The notes below the pieces were generated by a model. It saw only the letters and a program-made list of their open reading frames with translations. It had not been told where the DNA came from and did no database searches. A DNA stretch of 58,066 nt. Origin: an uncultured Hyphomicrobiales bacterium. GTDB lineage: Bacteria > Pseudomonadota > Alphaproteobacteria > Rhizobiales > Xanthobacteraceae. The stretch spans positions 1 to 58,066 of the forward strand of contig CAIRGJ010000037.1 of assembly GCA_903878085.1 (NCBI GenBank), in the 5' to 3' direction. Below are positions 52,158 to 58,066 of this stretch, in pieces (position 1 is the stretch's first letter; the number at the start of each line of letters is the position of its first letter). A program made the translations under genes and the position numbers.

Positions 52158-53534
52158 TCACCCAGCCGGCAGCACCAGTTCGGCGCGCAGGCCGCCGATC
52201 GGCGCGGTGCCGAGCGTGAGGCCGCCGCCATAGAGCGCGGCGAGATCAACCACGATCGACAGGCCCAGGCCCGAGCCCGGCTTGGTCTCGTCCAACCGCC
52301 GGCCGCGTTTGGCGACCTGCTCGCGCTCGGACGGCGACAGCCCGCGGCCGTCGTCGTCGACCACCAGCCGCACGACCTGGTTGGCGCTGGCGGGATCGGG
52401 GCGTTCACACACCACCTCGATCATCACGCGCGACGCGGCCCACTTGCAGGCATTATCGACCAGGTTGCCGATCATCTCCTCCAGATCGGGCCGCTCGCCG
52501 CGAAATCGCACCTTGTCGTCGGCGTGAACCTCGATGGCGACATTCTTGTCGCGATGGATTTTTTCCATGGTGCGCGCCAGCGCCGTCACGACCGGCGCGA
52601 CATCGGTGATCGAACCGACCACGGTCAGGCGTGCCGCCAACCGCGCCCGTTCAAGATGCCGCGCGACCTGATCGCGCATGATGTCGGCCTGCTCTAGAAC
52701 CTTGAGCGCGAACGGATCGTTGCCGCGTGCCGCTGCCTCGTTCACCATCACCGACAGCGGCGTCTTGAGCGCATGCGCCAGATTGCCGACATGAGTGCGG
52801 GCGCGCTCGACGATCTCCTTGTTGGCGTCGATCAGCGCATTGGTTTCGCGCGCCAGTGGCGCAATTTCTTCGGGGAATTTGCCGGCAAGCCGCTCCGCCG
52901 ATCCAGCGCGGATCGCAGCAAGGCCATCGCTGATGCGCTTGAGCGGCGCCAGGCCGAAGCGCACTTGGAACATCGTGGTCAGCAGCAATACAACGGCAAG
53001 AAGCGAGAAAGTAACGATCAGCGCCTGATCGAACGAGCGAGTCTCCTGGTTGATCTCGGCCGCGTCGCCGGCGACCGCGACCAGGTAATGGCCCTCGTCG
53101 CCAAGGTCGATGTCGCGCTCGACCAGACGCAGTCGCTGGTCTTCGGGGCCCGCAACGTAACCCTCGCGCGATCCGTTGGCGCTCGCGGCGACGCCCGAGT
53201 TTTCCAGATGCGGCAGGCCGCCATCCCACAGCGACCGCGACGCCCGCAGGTCGGGTTTGCCGGGATCGAGCCGTGTGATCTGCCAGTACCAGCCCGATAA
53301 TGGCAGCTCGAACAGCGGCTCGCCGAGCGACGGTTGATTCTTATCATTCGCATCGTCCGGCGATGCGACGTCGGCAACCAGCGTGCGCAAATAAACGCCG
53401 AGACGGCGATCGAAGGCGCGCTCGACGCCCTGCCGGTTGAGCGACGACAGCACCACGCCGGTTATAAGAAGAATGACCACGATCCAGGCGGTGGCCGACA
53501 GGAACAGGCGCAGCGCGAGGGAATTGGCGCGCAT
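52158..53534 (-). CDS. PhoQ-like sensor histidine kinase
   Basis: 458 residues from ATG 53534; the frame stays open upstream inside the regulator gene, which is a shadow. TM1 is LFLSATAWIVVILLITGVVL, a periplasmic domain covers about 32-168, TM2 about 170-190, then HAMP, HisKA with H254 in GNLAHALKTPLSVMV, and an ATPase (DDDGRGL, GSGLGLSIVVDLAALYGG). The architecture matches PhoQ-type kinases. It starts 6 bp after the cognate regulator gene. Confidence 0.92.
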   Translation of the reverse strand: MRANSLALRLFLSATAWIVVILLITGVVLSSLNRQGVERAFDRRLGVYLRTLVADVASPDDANDKNQPSLGEPLFELPLSGWYWQITRLDPGKPDLRASRSLWDGGLPHLENSGVAASANGSREGYVAGPEDQRLRLVERDIDLGDEGHYLVAVAGDAAEINQETRSFDQALIVTFSLLAVVLLLTTMFQVRFGLAPLKRISDGLAAIRAGSAERLAGKFPEEIAPLARETNALIDANKEIVERARTHVGNLAHALKTPLSVMVNEAAARGNDPFALKVLEQADIMRDQVARHLERARLAARLTVVGSITDVAPVVTALARTMEKIHRDKNVAIEVHADDKVRFRGERPDLEEMIGNLVDNACKWAASRVMIEVVCERPDPASANQVVRLVVDDDGRGLSPSEREQVAKRGRRLDETKPGSGLGLSIVVDLAALYGGGLTLGTAPIGGLRAELVLPAG

Positions 53535-53539
53535 GAAAC

Positions 53540-54205
53540 TCACGTGCCCGGAGCGGCCAGCAAATAGCCAAGTCCGCGCACGGTCTGGATGATGTCGACG
53601 CCGAGCTTCTTGCGGATACGGCCGACGAACACTTCGATCGTATTGGAGTCGCGGTCGAAGTCCTGGTCGTAAAGATGCTCGACCAGTTCGGTGCGCGACA
53701 CCACACGTCCGGTGTGATGCATCAGATAAGCCAACAGCCGGTATTCGTGGCTGGTCAGCTTGACCGGATTGCCGTCGACCGCGACGCGTCCGGTTCGCGA
53801 ATCGAGCCGCACCGGACCGCATTCGAATTCGCTCTTGGCATGGCCGACCGAGCGGCGCAGCAGCGCGCGCACGCGGGCAAGCACTTCCTCGAGATGGAAG
53901 GGCTTGGCCACATAATCGTCGGCGCCGGCGTCGAAGCCTTGCACCTTGTCGCTCCAGCGGTCGCGTGCGGTGAGCATCAGCACCGGCATGATCTTGCCGG
54001 CGCGCCGCCAGGCTTCCAGCACCGAAATGCCGTCCATCTTCGGCAGACCGATATCGAGGATGACCGCGTCGTAAGGCTCGGACTCGCCGAGGAAATGCCC
54101 CTCCTCGCCGTCGAAGGCGCGATCGACGACATAGCCGGCATCGGACAAAGCCGTGGCGAGCTGGCGATTAAGGTCGGGGTCGTCCTCGACGACGAGGAGG
54201 CGCAA
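53540..54205 (-). CDS. OmpR-family response regulator (PhoP-like)
   Basis: 221 residues. The receiver has D51 in VILDIGLPKMDG and K in YVAKPFHLEE; the winged-helix C-terminus contains LTSHEYRLLAYLMHHTGRVV. It forms an operon with the downstream PhoQ-like kinase. An upstream PepSY-type gene ends 14 bp before it. Confidence 0.93.
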   Translation of the reverse strand: MRLLVVEDDPDLNRQLATALSDAGYVVDRAFDGEEGHFLGESEPYDAVILDIGLPKMDGISVLEAWRRAGKIMPVLMLTARDRWSDKVQGFDAGADDYVAKPFHLEEVLARVRALLRRSVGHAKSEFECGPVRLDSRTGRVAVDGNPVKLTSHEYRLLAYLMHHTGRVVSRTELVEHLYDQDFDRDSNTIEVFVGRIRKKLGVDIIQTVRGLGYLLAAPGT

Positions 54206-54219
54206 GGGCTCGTGCTCCG

Positions 54220-54549
54220 CTAGCGGCTGGTCGGCTCGCCGGTGCCGGCGTCAATATTGACACTGATCACTTTGCCACTGTGGCCGAGCAGAGTCAGCAC
54301 ATAGACCAATGTTTCGTCGTGCCGGCAAAGCCTGGCCCGCACCACTTCGGCGCGGTGGCCGTGGTTACGCAACGACTTGATCGCCTGGGCCAGCGAGATG
54401 GCCTTGTTGGCGGCCACGGCGGCACGCTGTTCGGCCTTGGTCAGACAACTATGTTCCGGCGGAATTGCGGCCGAAGCCGGGGGCGCTAAGAACGCGCCCG
54501 CCAGCAGGCAGAGTATAGAGAGAGCGGGGAGTAGTCGGGAGACCGGCAT
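54220..54549 (-). CDS. small secreted PepSY-type protein
   Basis: 109 residues. The signal peptide is LLPALSILCLLAGAFLAPPA, cleaved near ASAAIP. The remainder (LAQAIKSLRNHGHRAEVVRA, then VYVLTLLGHSGKVISVNIDA) has the helix-strand pattern of the PepSY superfamily, often encoded with PhoPQ-like systems in alphaproteobacteria. It is the first gene of the operon, 14 bp before the regulator. A periplasmic modulator of the kinase is a reasonable guess. Confidence 0.8.
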   Translation of the reverse strand: MPVSRLLPALSILCLLAGAFLAPPASAAIPPEHSCLTKAEQRAAVAANKAISLAQAIKSLRNHGHRAEVVRARLCRHDETLVYVLTLLGHSGKVISVNIDAGTGEPTSR

Positions 54550-54591
54550 GGCAGGGTGTTTAGGCGCGCGCCGGTGAACGCGGGGTGAACG

Positions 54592-55269
54592 TCATTCCTC
54601 GAAGCCGGAAAACGTCGCAAAGGCTTCGAGCGGCTCGCGCGGGGAGCGCCAGCGATTGACGGCAGCGTCCGGATCGGCGTGGCCAAGCGCCAGGCCGCAG
54701 AACAAGATATCGTTCGGGGGAATATCGAGCAGGGAATAGACGGTCTTGTGCCAGTGGGTCCAGGCCTCCTGGCCGCAGCTGTGCAGGCCATGCTCGCGCG
54801 CCAGCAGCATTACCGTCTGGATGTAGCCGCCGAGATCCGACCATTGCGGCGGACCCATGCCGCGCTCAATCGAGAGCAGCAGCCCAACCGGCGCGCCGAA
54901 AAATTCGAAATTGCGCGCGTATTGGCGATAGCGTCCGGCGCGGTCCTCGCGCGGCACGCCGATCGACTGATAGAGCGCGGCGCCGACCTGGCGACTGCGC
55001 GTCACGTAGGGCTCTTTCAGACCAGGCGGATAGATGTCGTATTCGGCGCCCTCGCCGCGCGGCAGCAGTTCGGGCCGTGCCCGCACCAGCGCCTTGAGCT
55101 GTTCGAGCTTTGCCCCGGCCAACGCATGCACGCGCCAGGGCTGCAGGTTGCCACCGGACGGCGCCCGCGCCGCGCGTTCGACGATGTTGCGGATGGTTGC
55201 TTCCGGAATCGGCGTCGGCAGGAAGGCACGGCAGGAGTAGCGCGAGGCAACAGCTTCGAACACGTCCAT
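54592..55269 (-). CDS. nitroreductase family protein
   Basis: 225 residues from ATG 55269, with GGAG ahead; a GTG at 55281 would add four residues. The FMN-binding start is SRYSCRAFLP, then RAPSGGNLQPWRV, and near the C-terminus GLALGHADPDAAVNRWRS. These are typical of oxygen-insensitive NAD(P)H nitroreductases. Cytoplasmic FMN flavoprotein; natural substrate unknown. Confidence 0.9.
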   Translation of the reverse strand: MDVFEAVASRYSCRAFLPTPIPEATIRNIVERAARAPSGGNLQPWRVHALAGAKLEQLKALVRARPELLPRGEGAEYDIYPPGLKEPYVTRSRQVGAALYQSIGVPREDRAGRYRQYARNFEFFGAPVGLLLSIERGMGPPQWSDLGGYIQTVMLLAREHGLHSCGQEAWTHWHKTVYSLLDIPPNDILFCGLALGHADPDAAVNRWRSPREPLEAFATFSGFEE

Positions 55270-55332
55270 CGGATTCTCCACGGTATTGTGGAGAGTGTGA
55301 CGGGCGGCGGGGCGGCTGCCAAGCGCGTGGCG

Positions 55333-55737
55333 TTATTTGCGGGAAAGTATCCGCGCCACCTTCTCGATGCTCCGACCGCCGAAATAGGCCGTCAGCACGA
55401 TCTTGAACACTTCGGCCATCTGTGGATCGAGCGGCGCGTGACGGCCGAAACCGAAGCAATCGTCCCACACGGCGAATTTCCACACCACAACGACAAAGGC
55501 GAAGGCAAACAACGGCCGCGGCAGCGCGGTGTACCAGCGCCCCTGTTCCGCGATTACGGCCTGGTTCGCCAGTTCGGCCTCGCGCTGTTCGACGCCAAAT
55601 TCGCGCGCCGCCAGATCGGCGGCGATCTTCTCGCTGGTATTCTCGGCGGTGAGCTTGGCGCGATAAGCATCGACCGCAGCTTTGGCAAACGGCCCGCCGA
55701 TCAGGTTGCCAAGCCAGCCCAGCACGGTGGCGAACAT
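55333..55737 (-). CDS. GTA/phage 3TM-type holin
   Basis: 134 residues. The N-terminal segment FATVLGWLGNLIGGPFAKAA is followed by a charged helix and two hydrophobic segments (RPLFAFAFVVVVWKFAVW, FKIVLTAYFGGRSIEKVARI). This pattern matches the 'holin of 3TMs for gene-transfer release' family. Holins make inner-membrane holes that let the endolysin reach the wall. It is the last gene of a three-gene lysis module. Confidence 0.75.
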   Translation of the reverse strand: MFATVLGWLGNLIGGPFAKAAVDAYRAKLTAENTSEKIAADLAAREFGVEQREAELANQAVIAEQGRWYTALPRPLFAFAFVVVVWKFAVWDDCFGFGRHAPLDPQMAEVFKIVLTAYFGGRSIEKVARILSRK

Positions 55738-55738
55738 C

Positions 55739-55966
55739 TTACGCGCCCCCGACCGTGCGCCGGCGCGCGATCTCGGTGATGACGCCGATCGCGATCACGT
55801 AATACGGAATGAACCGCGGCTGCAGGACCGATTGGATCGCGGCAGCCACATTTGGGTCTTGAAGCAGCGACTGCGCCGCGACAAGCAGCAAGCCGGACAA
55901 TGCAACGACCCGCGCCCACAAAATGGTGATGGAATTTTTGAACCAGGCTTTGATCTTGTTCCACAT
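55739..55966 (-). CDS. small membrane protein of the lysis module
   Basis: 75 residues from ATG 55966, directly behind an excellent AAGGAG site; the longer open frame upstream is a shadow. It has two hydrophobic segments (SITILWARVVALSGLLLVAA, FIPYYVIAIGVITEIA) and a basic C-terminus. It lies between the endolysin and holin genes with only 1 bp before the latter. Possibly a second holin or an antiholin. Confidence 0.75.
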   Translation of the reverse strand: MWNKIKAWFKNSITILWARVVALSGLLLVAAQSLLQDPNVAAAIQSVLQPRFIPYYVIAIGVITEIARRRTVGGA

Positions 55967-56013
55967 GTGCTGATCTCCTTCGAAGCCTAAATGAGAATGA
56001 GTATGTCGTGCGC

Positions 56014-56781
56014 TTACGCCGGCATGTCCTGCTGCCGCGCCCGACGCCAATGCCAGAACAGCCAGCCGCCGGTGGCGACTGCGAGCGTGAGGACCAGAAT
56101 GGTCGCGACCGTCACTAGCCGATGGCCTGCTTGATGCGCCTGTTGCGCGGTGGCGGCGCCCGTGGCCGCGATGGCGCCGGCCGACCGTTGCTGCGCGCTC
56201 TTGGGAACCGGCACGACGGCTCGGCCGCTGGCGTTCGCGGACTGCAGGTCGGGTACAGGACCGCCCGCAACCATTGCTAGCGACATAAATTTCACCTCGG
56301 CAACCCGCCGTCCCCAACCCGCGCCGAACACCGGCCAGGTCTTCAGCGACTGCAAAAACCGCAGCCGCTCGTCGCAGATTGCCGTTACGAGTGCCTTGGC
56401 GTCGGTCGCGCTCGCCGCCGCGATCACCGCGTCATTCACAATGCTGCTATTGTCCGGCAGCCTGAGCACACGCCGGAGCACTTTGCCGGAGCGGCCGATG
56501 CCGCTATTCACGCCGTAGTCGAACACCGCGTAATCGACCCCAGGCGGCAATTCGCTGCAGCGCTGCGAATCCCAATATTTGGCCCGATAGATCGCCTTGG
56601 CGTCGTCGAGCTTCATCGCACGGACGTCGGCGGCGGTCGCATCCGACTTCACGTATTTGCGGTAGTCGAAGATCGTGATGCCAAAATTGGTCGGGCCGCC
56701 CGGATCGGCGGGATGATTGGTGTAGCCGCCCTCATGCACCAGCAGGCGCGCGAGCGCGGCGTCGTAGTTCGATGCTGTCAT
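56014..56781 (-). CDS. endolysin, glycoside hydrolase 108-type, with C-terminal membrane anchor
   Basis: 255 residues. The catalytic motif is VHEGGYTNHPADPGGPTNFG, with E17 as the likely proton donor; a PG_binding_3-like part follows to about 170 (YWDSQRCSELPPGVDYAVFD). A linker of about 60 residues leads to a C-terminal TM (VTVATILVLTLAVATGGWLF) and a basic tail. Such N-acetylmuramidase-type enzymes cut peptidoglycan. The terminal TM suggests a membrane-tethered form. The gene start is 17 bp from the left end of the IS element. Confidence 0.85.
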   Translation of the reverse strand: MTASNYDAALARLLVHEGGYTNHPADPGGPTNFGITIFDYRKYVKSDATAADVRAMKLDDAKAIYRAKYWDSQRCSELPPGVDYAVFDYGVNSGIGRSGKVLRRVLRLPDNSSIVNDAVIAAASATDAKALVTAICDERLRFLQSLKTWPVFGAGWGRRVAEVKFMSLAMVAGGPVPDLQSANASGRAVVPVPKSAQQRSAGAIAATGAATAQQAHQAGHRLVTVATILVLTLAVATGGWLFWHWRRARQQDMPA

Positions 56782-56798
56782 GTGTTTATGTCGCTGAT

Positions 56799-56830
56799 TG
56801 GTCTGCCCCCTGAAAAGTGGTCCTCCCTGA
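56799..56830 (+). repeat. left terminal inverted repeat of the IS3-family element
   Basis: Starts TGGTCTGCCCCC and contains GTGGTCC. It pairs imperfectly (one gap, some mismatches) with the right end 58036-58066. Confidence 0.8.
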
Positions 56831-56863
56831 AGTATGGCTTATGGCCTGATGGAGGACTGAGGA

Positions 56864-57142
56864 ATGCCAAGGAAGAGACACAAGGCGGAAGAGATTGTCG
56901 CGAAGCTGCGACAGGTTGAGGTGTTGATTGGACAAGGCCAGTCGGTGGCTGAGGCGATCCGATCGATAGGCGTGACGGAAGTTACATATTATCGGTGGCG
57001 GTCAGAATACGGTGGGCTCAAGGGCGACCAGGTAAAGCGGCTAAAGGAGCTGGAGGCTGAGAACACCCGGCTTCGGCGCGCGGTGTCGGATCTGACGCTT
57101 GAGAAGTTGATCCTGAAAGAGGCTGCCTCGGGAAACTTCTAA
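56864..57142 (+). CDS. IS3-family transposase OrfA
   Basis: 92 residues. The HTH is AEAIRSIGVTEVTYYRWRSE, followed by a leucine-zipper-like helix (LKELEAENTRLRRAVSDLTL). OrfA binds the IS ends and regulates transposition. It ends at TAA 57140-57142. The overlapping heptamer GGGAAAC supports a -1 frameshift to make the OrfAB transposase. Confidence 0.93.
   Translation: MPRKRHKAEEIVAKLRQVEVLIGQGQSVAEAIRSIGVTEVTYYRWRSEYGGLKGDQVKRLKELEAENTRLRRAVSDLTLEKLILKEAASGNF
57130..57136 (+). promoter_or_regulatory. slippery heptamer for programmed -1 frameshifting (OrfA to OrfB)
   Basis: G GGA AAC fits X XXY YYZ in the OrfA frame. A -1 slip here reads GGG AAA and then enters the OrfB frame, which is open from this point. 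It gives the expected GKLLSPARRR junction of this IS group. Confidence 0.75.
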
Positions 57143-57165
57143 GCCCCGCGCGTCGCCGTGCTTGC

Positions 57166-58032
57166 GTGGAGCATGTAGTTGTTGAACACGGCATCTCCGA
57201 GCGATTTGCCTGCCGGGTTCTTGGCCAGCATCGCTCTACGCAACGCAAGATCGCAAAGACACTGGATAATGAAGCGGCGTTGACCGCCGACATTATCGCG
57301 CTTGCCATCCAGTACGGACGCTACGGTTATCGCCGGATCACGGCGCTGTTGCGGAATGCCGGCTGGGTGGTGAACGTCAAGCGTGTCGAGCGGATCTGGC
57401 GACGTGAGGGGCTGAAGATTCCAGTAAAACAACCCAAACGCGGGCGTCTGTGGCTCAACGACGGATCGTGCGTTCGGCTGCGGCCGGAGTACCAGAACCA
57501 CGTCTGGTCGTACGACTTCGTTGAGGATCGTACCCACAATGGAAAGAAGTACCGCATGCTCAACGTGATCGACGAGTTCACACGTGAATGCATTACAATC
57601 CGGATCGCTCGTCAGTTGAAGTCAAATGACGTCATTGACGTTCTCTCGGACCTCTTCATCTTGCGTGGTATCCCCGGCCACATTCGTTCAGACAACGGCC
57701 CGGAATTCGTCGCCAAGGCTGTGCGGGACTGGATAACGGCGGTCGGCGCCAAGACCGCCTACATCATGCCGGGCAGCCCGTGGGAGAACGGGTACTGCGA
57801 GAGCTTCAACTCAAAGCTCCGCGATGAATTGCTCAACGGGGAAATCTTCTACACGCTGGAAGAAGCCAGGGTGATCATCGAGCGTTGGAGGCGGCACTAC
57901 AACACGGTTCGACCGCACTCATCGCTCGGCTACAAACCGCCGGCCCCAGAGGCTCTACAATGGCCGGCTTCGCAACCCGGACCAGCTTCGCCGGCCACCC
58001 CAGCCGTAGCGCCACGACTGGTCATGCACTAA
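57166..58032 (+). CDS. IS3-family transposase OrfB (DDE integrase-like)
   Basis: 288 residues from a GTG at 57166, although the active form is probably the OrfAB fusion. An HTH_21-type region (YGYRRITALLRNAG) precedes the rve catalytic core with D117 (WSYDFVED), D176 (IRSDNGPEF) and E212 (NGYCESFNSK). The D-E spacing of 35 residues is the DD(35)E of IS3 elements. It has no visible disruption, so the element may be active. Confidence 0.93.
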   Translation: MEHVVVEHGISERFACRVLGQHRSTQRKIAKTLDNEAALTADIIALAIQYGRYGYRRITALLRNAGWVVNVKRVERIWRREGLKIPVKQPKRGRLWLNDGSCVRLRPEYQNHVWSYDFVEDRTHNGKKYRMLNVIDEFTRECITIRIARQLKSNDVIDVLSDLFILRGIPGHIRSDNGPEFVAKAVRDWITAVGAKTAYIMPGSPWENGYCESFNSKLRDELLNGEIFYTLEEARVIIERWRRHYNTVRPHSSLGYKPPAPEALQWPASQPGPASPATPAVAPRLVMH

Positions 58033-58066
58033 CATTCAACCCGGACCACCTAATGGGGGCTGGCCA

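Larger units (their letters stand above)
56799..58066. mobile_element. IS3-family insertion sequence (IS407-group-like), apparently complete
   Basis: About 1268 bp with two overlapping-frame transposase genes and terminal inverted repeats. The left end TGGTCTGCCCCC...GTGGTCC matches the complement of the right end (TGGCCAGCCCCC...GTGGTCC). The right end is the last base of the window, so the target-site duplication cannot be checked. The -1 frameshift organisation is typical of IS3 family elements. Confidence 0.88.

Overview
The window is GC-rich, densely coded DNA from an alphaproteobacterium, most likely Hyphomicrobiales of the Bradyrhizobium / Rhodopseudomonas / Xanthobacteraceae kind. This is an inference from several features: a C4-pathway 5-aminolevulinate synthase end at the left edge, a protease/two-component/glnE block of rhizobial type, Bug/TctC solute-binding proteins, a gene-transfer-agent-type 3TM holin, and a dispersed palindromic repeat of the rhizobial type at 35944-36018. 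No rRNA, complete tRNA or CRISPR array was seen.

Layout. (1) 2-142: 3' end of hemA. (2) 427-4462: tightly coupled AMP-phosphorylase-like / PRPP-synthetase-like / beta-CASP metallo-hydrolase operon. (3) 14738 down to 4548 (minus strand): a LysR gene followed by HyuA, HyuB, a barbiturase/cyanuric-acid-hydrolase-type ring-opening amidohydrolase, an ABC importer (binding protein, ATPase, permease) and an amidase. It reads as one catabolic operon for a cyclic ureide or imide, with a T-N11-A box between lysR and hyuA. (4) 14901-15842: outer-membrane transporter-like protein. (5) 15948-18720: a sensor kinase gene split by two frameshifts, and an intact NarL/LuxR-type response regulator. (6) 18909-24265 (plus strand, divergent from the regulator): a curli-like locus with a small Asn/Ser-rich secreted protein, a CsgG-family lipoprotein whose start lies behind a G9 tract, two large paralogous secreted repeat proteins (about 7 and 8 units) with a shared C-terminal end, a Pro-rich secreted protein and a 61-residue protein.

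(7) 24323-35893: catabolic island with a homoprotocatechuate-dioxygenase-like VOC protein, two acyl-CoA dehydrogenases lacking the usual C-terminal catalytic Glu, an isopropylmalate/tartrate-dehydrogenase-like enzyme, an IclR regulator with a palindromic operator, beta-hydroxyacid dehydrogenase, DapA-like aldolase, SDR, two Bug/TctC binding proteins and a Gfo/Idh/MocA oxidoreductase. (8) 36045-42620: CDF metal transporter with three C-terminal dimerisation-like repeats, aminopeptidase N, PAS sensor kinase. (9) 42617-49738 (minus): DegP-type protease, OmpR-type regulator, sensor kinase and glnE. (10) 50048-55269: a conserved hypothetical, a glycine-zipper lipoprotein, a PhoPQ-like system with a PepSY-type protein, and a nitroreductase. 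(11) 55333-56781: a phage/GTA-like lysis module (endolysin, small membrane protein, 3TM holin). (12) 56799-58066: an IS3-family element inserted 17 bp upstream of the endolysin start; its right end coincides with the end of the window.

The best candidate for an undescribed system is region 6. It has a CsgG-type pore and several repetitive, signal-peptide-bearing putative substrates, opposite a LuxR-type regulator as in csgD/csgBA, but no csgE or csgF was recognised. A homopolymer tract could switch the pore on and off. The second most interesting region is the cyclic-ureide operon (3), and the third is the nucleotide-phosphorolysis operon (2).
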